Positions 7,241 to 15,988 of a stretch of 23,526 bases of DNA are shown in pieces. Made by a program: the position numbers and the translations under genes. This DNA is from JAFASC01 sp036265935 (lineage in GTDB: Bacteria; Pseudomonadota; Alphaproteobacteria; Rhizobiales; Beijerinckiaceae), in contig DATAOB010000108.1 in NCBI GenBank assembly GCA_036265935.1, positions 1-23,526 of the forward strand, written 5' to 3'. How positions within the stretch are numbered: the stretch's first letter is position 1; each line of letters begins with the position of its first letter. The notes beneath the pieces are model-generated. The model was not told the origin of the DNA. It ran no database searches and saw only the letters and a program-made list of their open reading frames with translations.

Positions 7241-7371
7241 CCCACTTCCCCGGACGCATGCAGCGAAGCGAAATGCGATCCGGGATCCAGGGGCCGGATG
7301 CTCGTGTTTTGCCGGCCAGCGTGAATTTGCTCTGGACCCCGGATCGCCCTTCGCGCGTCCGGGGATGTGGG
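7241..7371. repeat. Imperfect palindromic intergenic repeat, copy 3
   Basis: It fills the gap between the P450 stop and the epoxide hydrolase start. The left end, CCCACTTCCCCGGACGCATG, and the right end, CGCGTCCGGGGATGTGGG, are inverted copies, and a second inner pair (GATCCGGGATCCAG / CTGGACCCCGGATC) reinforces the fold. It belongs to the same family as 122-252, 299-427 and 15989-16092. Confidence 0.8.
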
Positions 7372-7386
7372 ATGCGCTGACCCGCC

Positions 7387-10300
7387 TCAGCCGAACGTGT
7401 CCTGGTGATAGCGGCCGGAGAGCACCATGCTTTCCAGCCATTCCGACGATTTCTCGAAGCTCGATCCCTGCTTCTCCATGTGAATTTTGATGAGCGCGGT
7501 GCGCACCGCCGGCGCCATGAAGCGGCCTTCGCCGCAGACATAGAAGAGCCCGCCCTTCTCGAGAATGTCCCACACCGCGTCGCGCTCGGCGGTCAGCGCG
7601 TCCTGCACGAATTTGTGCGGGCGCGGCACCGTCGAGAAGGCGACGTGCACGTCGGCAACGCCGTCGCCGGCCCAGGCCTGCATCTCGTCCTTATAGAACC
7701 AATCGTGGTCGGGATGGCGGCAGCCATAGAAGAGCAGCGACTTGGCGACAGGCTTGCCGGCCTTCTTCTCCTCGGCGCGCTGCTGCAGGAAACCGCGGAA
7801 CGGCGCAAAGCCGGTGCCGGGGCCGACCAGGATCAGCGGCACGCTCGGATCGGCGGGCGGCGCAAAGGGCGGGTTCGGGCGGCGCACGAAGCCGAGCACG
7901 GTCTCGCCGGCCTGGCGGCCCTGCATGTAAGTCGAGGCGACGCCCTGATATTGCCCGCCGCCCGACCAGGCCGGCGCCGCCAGCGTGCCGACGGTGAGGT
8001 TCACCGCGCCCGGCAAACACAGCGGCGACGACGAGATCGAATAGAAGCGCGGCCGGATGGCAGAGCACATGCCGAGGAATGCTTCGAGCGGCACGTCGAG
8101 CGCCGGAAAGCGCATGAGCAGGTCGTAAAGCGTCACGCGCTTTTGCGTGATGTCCTTCTGGAAGAGCTCGGTGGCGGCCTCGCCTTCCGCGGTATATTTC
8201 TCGAGCTCGCCGCGCGTATGCGGACATTGCGTGTAGTTCAGAAGCTCGCGCATGTCCTTGCGCGTGACCGGGTCCTGCAGCTCGATGAAGTCGCTCAAAA
8301 GCTGCCGGATCGTCACCGGCCGGCCGATCGGCAGATGCCGCATGCGCTGCGATTGCAGCGTCACGACGGTGTGCGAGTTTAAGTGCAGACGCTCGATGAT
8401 TTTCGCAAGGATGTCCGGGCGGTTGCGCGCATAAACCGCGAGATGATCGCCGGCGGCGTAGGTGACGCCCTCCGGCAATTGCAGCGTCATGTGCCGCGTC
8501 GAGGAGCGCGGCGCCTCGATCGCAAAATCCCACAAGCCGGTCGGATCGCGCACGAGCTCGTCGTTGCCGAGCACGAACAGCTCGGTCGCATGCTCGGGCA
8601 AAACAGCGGAGCGGGCGCGATCCTCGCTTTCGTAAGCGATGGTGAGCGCGGGGCGCCGCGTCTCGTCGGTCTTGGCGCCGAGCACTTTCCAGAGGCCGTT
8701 CATCCACGCTTCGATGGCGCCGTCGAAATCGCCGCTCGCATCCGCCTCGCCGCGCGGCACGATGCTTTTCGCGCCGGTATCGCGCAGCGTCGCATCGACC
8801 AGCTTCGGAAAGGCCTGGAACGTCTGCCATTGCGTGTTGCCGCAGCCGAGCACGGCATATTCCAGCTCGGAGCGTTTCGTATCGGCAAATTCGCCGGCGC
8901 GGATGGCGGTCTCGAACTTCGTCGCCGAATCCGGCGCGCTGCCGTTATAGGTCGAGGTGACGACGATCAGCGTGCCTTTGTCCGGGAGGCCGTCGGCAAG
9001 ATTGTCGAGCGTGCCGCAATCGACGGAGGAGCCGCCGGCGCCGAGGCGCTCGACAATCTGCTCGGCGATTTCGCGGCAGGTGCCGAGGCTTGTTCCATAA
9101 AGAACCTGAAAGGCGCGTCCGGTATCGGCGAGGACGACGTCGCCGGCGTCTTCCTCGATCGCCTGCGCCGCGGCCGGCCCGACAACATCGAAGCGCTCGC
9201 TCGGCAGACGCCGGCGCGCATGAATGCGGAAGCCTTCGGGTTTGACCGTCAGCGTCTGCTTCACGTCGAGCTTGTAATCATAGGGGTCGCTCAGCGCGAA
9301 ATTTTTCAGGATCAGTGCGATGGCGAGCTTCGCCTCCGTCAGCGCAAGCTGGCGGCCGATGCAGGCGCGCATGCCGTTGCCGAACGGCTTGTAGGCATGC
9401 GGATGATGCTTCTTCTCGTTCTCCGGCGTCCATCGCTCGATGTCGAAGCGGTCGGGATCGGGCCAAGCCTTCGCATCGCGCTGCAGGGCATTCGCGAGAA
9501 TCGTCACCGGCTGGTTCTGATGCAGGCGATATTTGCCGCCGATCGTGGTGTTCTCGTACGGCGCGACCATGTAGGCCGGCGCCGTCGGCCACAGCCGCAG
9601 CGTCTCTTTCAAGACGCGGTCGATCACGTCGAACTTGGCGATGTGCCGATATTCGGGAACCGTGTCGCCGGGCAGAATGCGATCGACCTCGGCATAGGCC
9701 TGCGCCAGCACAAGCGGATGCCGCAAGAGAAGATAGAGGCAGAAGGTGAGCAGCCCGCTGGTCGTCTCGTGGCCGGCGATGAGGAAGGTGAGAATCTGAT
9801 AGCGGATGTTGGTGTCGTCGAGCTTCTCGCCAGTCTCGGGATCCTTGGCCTCGAGCATCAGGTTGAGGAGATCGGTCGCATCGCTCGGATGCGCGCGGCG
9901 ATGCTTGATCACATCGTCGACCATCTTGTTCATGTCGGCGATGTCGGCGGCGAACTGGCGCTCCTTGTCGCGCGCGAACGGCTTTTGGAATTTCATCCGC
10001 GTGATTTTCGCCATCGCTTCGGCGAGCACGCGCACCATCTGATCGAGGAACGGATGCAGCTCGGGACGCGCGAACGAATCGAAGCGGTAATCGAAACCGG
10101 CAAGCGCGATCGTGTCGAAGGTCAATCGCGTCATGTCGTCGGCGACATTGATGTCCTGCCCGATCTTCCTGTGCCAATGCGCGACCAGCTGCTCGGCAAT
10201 GTCGAGCATGGCGCCGAAATAGCCTTTCATCGCGCGCTGGCTGAAGGCCGGCATCAGAATGCGGTGCGCCTTGCCCCAATTCTCTTCGTCCGAGCGGGCG

Positions 10301-10572
10301 GTGAAGAGGCCGTCGCCGGCGAGCGCGCGGACGAAATAAAGCCCGCCGCTGATCACCTTGCGGAAGCGCCGCTCATCGGAAAGCTCGGCGACCAGATCGG
10401 GCGAGGTGATGAAGACGCCGGGCTTGCCGGCAAAACTCAGCTCGAAAATGCCATCAAAGGCGCGGCTCGTCTCCAAAAGGTGGTGCGATATCTTGCCCTT
10501 CGGAATCTGGTGCAGATTACCGAGGAAGGGGATGCGCGGCGGATAGGGAATCGGGGCGGGGGCGGCTGGCAT
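7387..10572 (-). CDS. Bifunctional cytochrome P450 / NADPH-P450 reductase (CYP102, BM3-type)
   Basis: A 1061-residue self-sufficient fatty-acid monooxygenase. The P450 domain (1 to about 455) has I-helix AGHETT (266-271), ExxR Glu323-Arg326 and the haem loop FGNGMRACIG with Cys404. Phe90, in AGDGLFT, matches the substrate-gating Phe87 of Bacillus BM3. The linker leads to an FMN flavodoxin domain (LYGTSLGTCREIAE, from 491), then the FAD domain (RFYSISSSP, 842-850) and the NADPH site (GPGTGFAPFRGF, from about 917; YVCGEGRFMAP near the end). The length fits BM3 (1049). The family hydroxylates or epoxidises medium- and long-chain fatty acids using NADPH and O2. The ATG at 10570-10572 has no good Shine-Dalgarno. 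No adjacent TetR/Bm3R1-type regulator is present. All cofactor motifs are intact. Confidence 0.96.
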   Translation of the reverse strand: MPAAPAPIPYPPRIPFLGNLHQIPKGKISHHLLETSRAFDGIFELSFAGKPGVFITSPDLVAELSDERRFRKVISGGLYFVRALAGDGLFTARSDEENWGKAHRILMPAFSQRAMKGYFGAMLDIAEQLVAHWHRKIGQDINVADDMTRLTFDTIALAGFDYRFDSFARPELHPFLDQMVRVLAEAMAKITRMKFQKPFARDKERQFAADIADMNKMVDDVIKHRRAHPSDATDLLNLMLEAKDPETGEKLDDTNIRYQILTFLIAGHETTSGLLTFCLYLLLRHPLVLAQAYAEVDRILPGDTVPEYRHIAKFDVIDRVLKETLRLWPTAPAYMVAPYENTTIGGKYRLHQNQPVTILANALQRDAKAWPDPDRFDIERWTPENEKKHHPHAYKPFGNGMRACIGRQLALTEAKLAIALILKNFALSDPYDYKLDVKQTLTVKPEGFRIHARRRLPSERFDVVGPAAAQAIEEDAGDVVLADTGRAFQVLYGTSLGTCREIAEQIVERLGAGGSSVDCGTLDNLADGLPDKGTLIVVTSTYNGSAPDSATKFETAIRAGEFADTKRSELEYAVLGCGNTQWQTFQAFPKLVDATLRDTGAKSIVPRGEADASGDFDGAIEAWMNGLWKVLGAKTDETRRPALTIAYESEDRARSAVLPEHATELFVLGNDELVRDPTGLWDFAIEAPRSSTRHMTLQLPEGVTYAAGDHLAVYARNRPDILAKIIERLHLNSHTVVTLQSQRMRHLPIGRPVTIRQLLSDFIELQDPVTRKDMRELLNYTQCPHTRGELEKYTAEGEAATELFQKDITQKRVTLYDLLMRFPALDVPLEAFLGMCSAIRPRFYSISSSPLCLPGAVNLTVGTLAAPAWSGGGQYQGVASTYMQGRQAGETVLGFVRRPNPPFAPPADPSVPLILVGPGTGFAPFRGFLQQRAEEKKAGKPVAKSLLFYGCRHPDHDWFYKDEMQAWAGDGVADVHVAFSTVPRPHKFVQDALTAERDAVWDILEKGGLFYVCGEGRFMAPAVRTALIKIHMEKQGSSFEKSSEWLESMVLSGRYHQDTFG

Positions 10573-10658
10573 GCAAGGCTCGCGGGCTCGGGGTTGTGGG
10601 CATCCTCGCCTACGGCGCAGGCATCCGCAAATGAGGCGATGCCGCCAGCGCCCTCTAC

Positions 10659-10688
10659 TTGCCGGGGGGCCTGTCCGGTGATTGTAAT
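10659..10688 (+). promoter_or_regulatory. Candidate promoter for the DUF6489-cobQ unit
   Basis: TTGCCG (10659-10664) and TGTAAT (10683-10688) are separated by 18 bp and lie 28 bp before the DUF6489 ATG. The fit to sigma-70 consensus is moderate. It sits in the 143-bp spacer shared with the divergent P450 gene. That spacer also holds GGCATC/GATGCC inverted repeats at about 10598-10642, which could be a regulator site for either gene. Confidence 0.4.
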
Positions 10689-10715
10689 GCGCCGCAACAG
10701 AAGAGAGCGGAGCCC

Positions 10716-10985
10716 ATGAAAGCCACGATCGAGATCGACTGCACGCCGGAAGAATTGCGCGCCTTCATGGGGCTGCCCGATGTCAGGCCGCTGCAAGCGA
10801 GCCTGATGAAGGATCTGGAGACCCGCATCAAGGACACGGCCGACCGGATGGCGCCGGAAAACATTATAAAAAGCTGGTTCTCGCTGCTGCCGGTCCAATC
10901 CGAGCAGCTGCGCAACATGATCAACGCCATGATCTCCGGCAGCACGAGCAGAGTCAGCACGAGCGACACGTCGAAGGAGAAGTGA
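10716..10985 (+). CDS. DUF6489 family protein
   Basis: An 89-residue protein, MKATIEIDCTPEELRAFMGL followed by PDVRPLQASLMKDLETRI, which I recognise as the DUF6489 family of short alphaproteobacterial proteins. The opening strand 'IEIDCTPEE' and the 'FMGLPDV' motif are typical; the rest is predicted helical with no membrane segment. The function is unknown. The ATG at 10716 follows a weak purine-rich site. The stop at 10983-10985 is only 13 bp before cobQ, so co-transcription is likely, although nothing ties DUF6489 to cobalamin. Confidence 0.8.
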   Translation: MKATIEIDCTPEELRAFMGLPDVRPLQASLMKDLETRIKDTADRMAPENIIKSWFSLLPVQSEQLRNMINAMISGSTSRVSTSDTSKEK

Positions 10986-10998
10986 GGCGACACGCCTC

Positions 10999-12453
10999 AT
11001 GGCGCGGAGCCTGATGATCCAGGGCACGGGCTCGGATGTCGGAAAATCGCTGATCGTTGCGGGGCTAGCGCGGGCCTACGCCAATCGCGGCCTAAGCGTG
11101 CGGCCGTTCAAGCCGCAGAACATGTCAAACAATGCTGCCGTCACGGCGGATGGCGGCGAGATCGGCCGCGCCCAGGCGCTGCAGGCGCGCGCCGCGCGCG
11201 CGGCGCCGAGCGTGCACATGAATCCGGTCTTGCTAAAGCCGCAGAGCGAAGTCGGCGCACAGGTGGTCGTGCACGGCAAGATTTTGGGCAATGCACGGGC
11301 AAAGGAATTCCAGGCGTGGAAGCCGCAGCTGATGGTGTCTGTGCTTGCGAGCTACGCGCGCTTGCGCGGCGAAGCCGATCTCGTGCTGATCGAGGGCGCG
11401 GGCAGCGCGTCCGAAATTAATCTGCGGCCGAACGATATCGCCAATATGGGCTTTGCCCGCGCAGCAGATGTGCCGGTCGTGCTCGTCGGCGATATCGACC
11501 GTGGCGGGGTCATTGCGCAGATCGTCGGGACGAAGGCGGTCGTTGATGCAGAGGACGAGAAGCTGATTGGCGGATTCATCGTCAACAAGTTTCGCGGCGA
11601 TGCGAGCCTGTTTACCGATGGCATGCGCTTTATCGAAGCGCGCACGGGATGGCCGGCGCTCGGCCTCGTGCCGTTCTTTGCCGATGCCGCGCGCCTGCCC
11701 GCGGAAGACGCAATGGCGCTCGCGCGGCGCGACGCTCCGGGCGATGGGCGAGTGGTCATTGCGGTGCCGCTGTTGCCGCATATCGCCAATTTCGACGATC
11801 TCGATCCCTTGAAAAGCGAGCCCGATATGCGGCTCGTTTTTGTCCGGCGCGGCGAGCCGCTGCCGGTTTGCGATCTCGTGCTGTTGCCGGGTTCGAAAGC
11901 GACGATCGCCGATCTCATGGCATTTCGCGACAACGGCTGGGATATCGATCTTGCCGCGCATGTGCGCCGCGGCGGCCGCGTCTTCGGCATTTGCGGCGGC
12001 TATCAGATGCTCGGCCGCACGATCGATGATCCGGGTGGCATCGAGGGGCCACCGGGGCGAGTCGACGGATTGGGATTGCTCGACGTGGAGACGGTATTGA
12101 CGGGTGACAAAAAGCTCGCAGAAATTTCGGGAAGCACGGTCAATGATGATGTGGCTTTCCGCGGCTATGAAATGCATGTCGGCATCACCACCGGGCCCGG
12201 CACGCAGCACCCGGTGCTGCGCTTTCGCGATGGGCGTGTGGATGGTGCCGCGTCGGCAGACGGACGCATCGCCGGCGCGTATGTGCACGGGCTGTTTAAC
12301 GATGATTGCCAGCGCAAGGCGCTGGTCGCGAGGCTCGGCGCGACGGCATCAGATTTTTTGTACGAAACGATGATCGATGACGCGCTCAATGCGCTGGCAG
12401 AACATCTCGCGGCACATATCGATCTCGACCGCCTGCTCAGTCTATCACGATAA
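10999..12453 (+). CDS. cobQ: Cobyric acid synthase
   Basis: A 484-residue glutamine-dependent amidotransferase that amidates four carboxyl side chains (b, d, e and g) of adenosylcobyrinic acid a,c-diamide in cobalamin synthesis. The N-terminal ATP-binding domain starts with IQGTGSDVGKS (7-17); 'FKPQNMSNN' and 'LIEGAGS' are signature segments. The C-terminal class I glutaminase has nucleophile Cys332 in FGICGGYQ and His430 in YVHGLF. Length and motif order are complete. The ATG at 10999 is preceded by GAGG. It is probably transcribed with DUF6489. The 3' end overlaps the convergent cobD by 17 bp, so this is a small cobalamin pair in tail-to-tail arrangement. Confidence 0.97.
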   Translation: MARSLMIQGTGSDVGKSLIVAGLARAYANRGLSVRPFKPQNMSNNAAVTADGGEIGRAQALQARAARAAPSVHMNPVLLKPQSEVGAQVVVHGKILGNARAKEFQAWKPQLMVSVLASYARLRGEADLVLIEGAGSASEINLRPNDIANMGFARAADVPVVLVGDIDRGGVIAQIVGTKAVVDAEDEKLIGGFIVNKFRGDASLFTDGMRFIEARTGWPALGLVPFFADAARLPAEDAMALARRDAPGDGRVVIAVPLLPHIANFDDLDPLKSEPDMRLVFVRRGEPLPVCDLVLLPGSKATIADLMAFRDNGWDIDLAAHVRRGGRVFGICGGYQMLGRTIDDPGGIEGPPGRVDGLGLLDVETVLTGDKKLAEISGSTVNDDVAFRGYEMHVGITTGPGTQHPVLRFRDGRVDGAASADGRIAGAYVHGLFNDDCQRKALVARLGATASDFLYETMIDDALNALAEHLAAHIDLDRLLSLSR

Positions 12454-13420
12454 GCGCGGCGATTATTGTGAGGCCGAGCAGCGCCAGCCATTGCAGGATG
12501 AGCGCACGGCGATAAAGCGACACCGTGCGCCTGATGTCGCTTGCATTGGCGTCGCGACGACCCTCGCCCAAATAGGCGTCGTCAATCATCACACCATTGT
12601 AGATGCGGCGGCCGCCGAGTTGCAGGCCGAGTGCGCCAGCCATGGCCGCTTCCGGCCAGCCGGCATTCGGCGAGGCATGGTTTTTCGCATCGCGTGCCAC
12701 GGCGTGGCGCGCGGCATTGGCATCGGCGCCGCGCGTCACGTAAGCAGCGGCGATGATCAGGCCGGCGGCAATGCGCGACGGGGGCCAGTTGACGAGGTCG
12801 TCGAGCCGCGCTGCCGCCCAACCGAACGCTTCGTGGCGCGGTGTCCTATGGCCAATCATCGAATCGGCGGTGTTCACCGCCTTGTAAGCCGCACCGCCGG
12901 GCAGTCCGAACAAAGCGGTCCAGAAGATCGGCGCGACGATTCCGTCGGAAAAATTTTCGGAGAGGCTCTCGATCGCCGCGCGCGCGACGCCGGCATGATC
13001 GAGTGCCGCGACGTCGCGGCCGACGACATGCGCAACCGCGTCGCGGCCGGCATCGAGACTTACGTCGAGCGCGTCCGCGACGGCGCGAATATGCGAGGCA
13101 AGGCTGCGCTGCGCCGGCAGGCTCGCGGCGAGGACCGACAGGATGATGAGACCGGGAAAGCCATTGCCGGCAAAGCGCGTGATGAATGCCGTGATGAAAA
13201 TTACGATTGTGAGCAGAATGACGAGCGCGATCGTTCCTTTGCGGCGGCGCAGCTCGAAGCTGTCGCGCTCTTTGTTCAGCCGGCGATCGAAGAAGTCGAT
13301 CAGCGCGCCGATCCAGACAACGGGATGGCCGACGCGCCGCAGCAGCGCCTGGGGATAATCGAATGCCGCCTCGATCGACAGCGCCAGCAGGGCTAGCGGC
13401 AAAGTAAAGGTAAGATCCAT
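12437..13420 (-). CDS. cobD: Adenosylcobinamide-phosphate synthase (CobD/CbiB)
   Basis: A 327-residue integral membrane protein that attaches the aminopropanol (phosphate) arm to adenosylcobyric acid, the step after CobQ. Recognisable segments are HPVVWIGALIDFFD (about 32-45), 'ESLSENFSDGIVAPIFW' (about 150-166), 'AVNTADSMIGHR' and 'ASPNAGWPEAAMAGALG'. Hydrophobic stretches occur at the N-terminus (about 5-20), about 64-80 and the C-terminus (about 308-326). The ATG is at 13418-13420; the Shine-Dalgarno is weak. Only 16 bp separate it from higA on the same strand, so it may be read from the higBA or TRAP transcript. It overlaps cobQ tail to tail. Naming follows the Pseudomonas convention; the same protein is CbiB in enterics. 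Confidence 0.95.
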   Translation of the reverse strand: MDLTFTLPLALLALSIEAAFDYPQALLRRVGHPVVWIGALIDFFDRRLNKERDSFELRRRKGTIALVILLTIVIFITAFITRFAGNGFPGLIILSVLAASLPAQRSLASHIRAVADALDVSLDAGRDAVAHVVGRDVAALDHAGVARAAIESLSENFSDGIVAPIFWTALFGLPGGAAYKAVNTADSMIGHRTPRHEAFGWAAARLDDLVNWPPSRIAAGLIIAAAYVTRGADANAARHAVARDAKNHASPNAGWPEAAMAGALGLQLGGRRIYNGVMIDDAYLGEGRRDANASDIRRTVSLYRRALILQWLALLGLTIIAALIVID

Positions 13421-13436
13421 TACCCAGCTTTTGCAG

Positions 13437-13733
13437 CTAGGCCACTTTTGGCGCGAGCCGCTTCACTTTGATCGAGGCATTTTGGCGTACCTGTGCGAGG
13501 TCGTAATTCATCTGCATGCGCAGCCACGTATCCGCCGTGCTGCCAAGCGCCTTCTCGAGCCGAACGGCCATTTCCGGCGTGACGGCGCTGCGCCCTGCCA
13601 GAATCTTATGCAGCTGCTGGCGCGTGATGCCGAGACCCTCGGCTGCGTCTACAATGGAAAGATTCAGTTCCGCTATTGCATCCTTCACGATGCGACCAGG
13701 ATGAGGTGGATTTTTCATCTGCATGGTTGTCAT
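13437..13733 (-). CDS. higA: HigA family antitoxin (XRE-type)
   Basis: About 98 residues. 'NPPHPGRIVKDAI' is the HigA signature, followed by a helix-turn-helix 'SIVDAAEGLGITRQQLHKIL' and 'AVTPEMAVRLEKALGSTADTWL'. The antitoxin binds HigB and represses the operon. Several starts are possible: GTG 13736, ATG 13733 and ATG 13724. The first would follow directly on the HigB stop (TGA at 13737-13739), the usual coupled higB-higA layout; ATG 13733 is preferred only because it is ATG. The gene follows higB on the same strand and is 16 bp upstream of cobD. Confidence 0.92.
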   Translation of the reverse strand: MTTMQMKNPPHPGRIVKDAIAELNLSIVDAAEGLGITRQQLHKILAGRSAVTPEMAVRLEKALGSTADTWLRMQMNYDLAQVRQNASIKVKRLAPKVA

Positions 13734-13736
13734 CAC

Positions 13737-14015
13737 TCAATGGTAGTCGACAAGATCGACGTCGAACGCTTTGCCCCCGTCGAACCGGAAGATGATTCGC
13801 CAGTTCGAACGCACGGTGACTGACCAAAAGCCCTTGAGATTACCGCTGAGTGCGTGCAACCGATAGCCGGGTACATCGATCCCCTTGATATCTTCAGCCG
13901 CATGAATCATACCAAGGATGTTTTCGATTCTCTCGATGTGCTGTGGATTGAGAAGCCTGCGCTCTCCGGTTTCGAAAAGCAGCCTCAGTCCTTTATGCCT
14001 GAAGCTCTCGATCAT
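13737..14015 (-). CDS. higB: HigB/RelE-family toxin
   Basis: A 92-residue toxin beginning MIESFRHKGLRLLFETGERR. 'IDVPGYRLHALSGNLKGFWS' and 'SVTVRSNWRIIFRFDG' are the RelE/HigB core; members are ribosome-dependent mRNA interferases. The length is normal. 'RSNWRIIFRF' holds the basic residues expected at the active site, so the toxin looks intact. The ATG at 14013-14015 follows GAGCGG. A promoter with a flanking inverted repeat lies directly upstream. Toxin-first order with antitoxin second is typical of higBA. Confidence 0.93.
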   Translation of the reverse strand: MIESFRHKGLRLLFETGERRLLNPQHIERIENILGMIHAAEDIKGIDVPGYRLHALSGNLKGFWSVTVRSNWRIIFRFDGGKAFDVDLVDYH

Positions 14016-14035
14016 AGCCGCTCAGCGCTGCGCCT

Positions 14036-14077
14036 CATGTAAACCCTTTGGCGACATACGTCAACGCACAGTTTACA
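14036..14077 (-). promoter_or_regulatory. higBA promoter with candidate HigA operator
   Basis: On the minus strand TTGACG (14059-14064) and TACATG (14036-14041) are 17 bp apart, just upstream of higB. The perfect 7-bp inverted repeat TGTAAAC (14038-14044) and GTTTACA (14071-14077) brackets the -35 and overlaps the -10, which suits autorepression by HigA. The spacing between half-sites is 26 bp, so two dimers or a DNA bend would be needed. Confidence 0.5.
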
Positions 14078-14089
14078 GCGTGGTCTCCC

Positions 14090-15976
14090 TCACAAAAAGC
14101 CGATGGAAATCCACGGCACCGCCGCAACCAGCACCAAACCCGCGAGCAGCGCGCATAGAAAAGGCCAAATCGGCCGGATGCCGGCGGCCGGATCGACACG
14201 GCCGATGGCGCAGGCCGCATAATAGCCAACGCCGAAAGGCGGCGCGAACAAACCGATGCCCATCGCCAGGATGACGACCATCGCGTAATGCACTTCATGG
14301 ATGCCGAGCTGGCGTGCGATCGGAAACAGAAGCGGGCCGAACAAGACGATCGCCGGGATGCCTTCGAGCACGCTGCCGAGGATCACGAAAGCCGCAATCG
14401 ACACCGCCATGAATCCTCCCGCGCCGCCCGGCAGCCGCGCCATGTTCGCCGCGAGATCGCGTGAAAAGCCCGACTGCGTCAGCGCCCAAGCCATCGCGGT
14501 CGCGGCGCCAATGATGAACAGGATTGCGCCCGACAGCGCCGCGGTCTCGACGAGCACAGGCCAAAGCCGCGCCCATTCGATTTGCTGCCGAAACAAAAGC
14601 GCGGCGGCGATGCCGTAGATGAAGGTATAAACCACGCCGATCGTTGAGACCTCCGTCGCTGTGGCGACACCTTCGACGACGGCGGCGCGGATCAGGAAGG
14701 GCAGCGCCAGCCCGGGCAGCGCGATGATGAAAGCGCGCGCGATCGCGCGCGGTGCGGCGCGCGCCGCCGGCGCGGCTTCGGTGCGCCCGGCAGTCCACCA
14801 GACCAGCGCCGCAAGCGCCAGCGTCAGCACCAGCGCCGGCAACAGGCCGCCGGTAAACAACGCGGCAATCGACACGCCGGTCACCGAGCCGATGGTGATC
14901 AGCACGAGCGACGGCGGGATCGTCTCGGTCATCGCGCCGGTCGAGGCGAGCAGCGCGACGAGCCGCCCGCCGCTTTCGCCGCGCGCCTTCATCGCCGGAA
15001 ACAGAACGGGCGCCACCGCCGCCATGTCGGACGCTTTCGAGCCGGAAATGCCGGAGACGAGATACATCGCGCCGAGCAGCACATAAGACAGGCCGCCGCG
15101 CACATGACCGAGCAGGCTTGCCAAAAAATCGACCATGGCGCGCGCCATGCCGGTAATCTCGATGAGCAGCCCGAGAAACACGAAGAGCGGCACCGACAAC
15201 AGGATGATGTGCGACATGCCCTCGTCCATGCGCGAGACGACGACCGACCACGGCACGTGCGTCGTCAGCGCGAGATAGGCGAAAGTGCCGATGCCGAAGG
15301 CAAACGCGATCGGCACCGCCGCGAGCACGCAGGTGCCGACAAGCACGACGAAGAACACGACAAGCTTGTAATTGCCGATGGCGCTGAGCAGCGGCTTCGC
15401 AAAGATCAGCGCGGCGGCAATCGCCGCAATGACGACAATTGCAAGCGCGAGATCACGCCGACGATGCCGGCGCGTGAACCGCAGCGCCGCGAGGACCAGC
15501 ATGAGGGCGATGCCGACCGGCAGCGCCGCCGCGCGCCAGATGTTGGGAATTTCCAATGCCGGCGTGGTGATCGCGATCTCGTCCATCGCGTAGTCAAAGG
15601 CTGGATAGAAGATCAGCGTCAGGAAGGCGATGCCGACGGCGAGCGCCAGCGCATCGAAGAATGCGCGGCCCTGCGCACCGAAGCGTGCCACCAGCGCGCC
15701 CATGCGCATATGCTCGGCACGGGCGTAAGCGACGACGGCGCCGAGCATGGCGAGCCACAGAAACAGGATCGAGGCGAGCTCGTCCGACCAAGTCAGCGGA
15801 TTATGCACGACGTAACGCGACACCACGCCGGCGAAGAGGATCAGGGTTTCCAGTGCAACGAGTGCGGCGGCGAGGATTTCGATGGCGCGAACGAGCGCGG
15901 TGTCGATTAACCCTGCAACTCGCACCCACGAAGGCGGCGCCTGTTCGCTTGCACGGAGTTGCGCCGCAGGACTCAT
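14090..15976 (-). CDS. TRAP transporter permease, fused DctQ-DctM
   Basis: A 628-residue membrane protein. Residues 1 to about 180 are a DctQ-type small subunit of four hydrophobic helices with 'VVHNPLTWSDELASILFLWL'-like sequence. The remainder is a DctM-type large subunit with many helices and characteristic segments 'SVPLFVFLGLLIEITGMA', 'SGSKASDMAAVAPVLFPAM' and 'TGAMTETIPPSLVLI'. TRAP permeases import organic acids with a Na+ gradient using a periplasmic binding protein. The ATG at 15974-15976 (MSPAAQ) is preferred over a start 13 codons upstream because a G-rich site lies before it. It is downstream of the dctP-type gene on the same strand, separated by a palindromic repeat. The substrate is unknown. 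Confidence 0.93.
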   Translation of the reverse strand: MSPAAQLRASEQAPPSWVRVAGLIDTALVRAIEILAAALVALETLILFAGVVSRYVVHNPLTWSDELASILFLWLAMLGAVVAYARAEHMRMGALVARFGAQGRAFFDALALAVGIAFLTLIFYPAFDYAMDEIAITTPALEIPNIWRAAALPVGIALMLVLAALRFTRRHRRRDLALAIVVIAAIAAALIFAKPLLSAIGNYKLVVFFVVLVGTCVLAAVPIAFAFGIGTFAYLALTTHVPWSVVVSRMDEGMSHIILLSVPLFVFLGLLIEITGMARAMVDFLASLLGHVRGGLSYVLLGAMYLVSGISGSKASDMAAVAPVLFPAMKARGESGGRLVALLASTGAMTETIPPSLVLITIGSVTGVSIAALFTGGLLPALVLTLALAALVWWTAGRTEAAPAARAAPRAIARAFIIALPGLALPFLIRAAVVEGVATATEVSTIGVVYTFIYGIAAALLFRQQIEWARLWPVLVETAALSGAILFIIGAATAMAWALTQSGFSRDLAANMARLPGGAGGFMAVSIAAFVILGSVLEGIPAIVLFGPLLFPIARQLGIHEVHYAMVVILAMGIGLFAPPFGVGYYAACAIGRVDPAAGIRPIWPFLCALLAGLVLVAAVPWISIGFL

Positions 15977-15988
15977 GTCGCACCGCCC

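Noticed and set aside
8383..10719. A 778-codon plus-strand open frame opposite the P450 gene
   Set aside because: It is antisense to an intact CYP102 fusion and has no family character; long antisense frames are expected at this GC content.
15104..15910. Plus-strand frame opposite the TRAP permease
   Set aside because: It is highly charged, antisense to a clear DctQM membrane protein, and unsupported by any motif.
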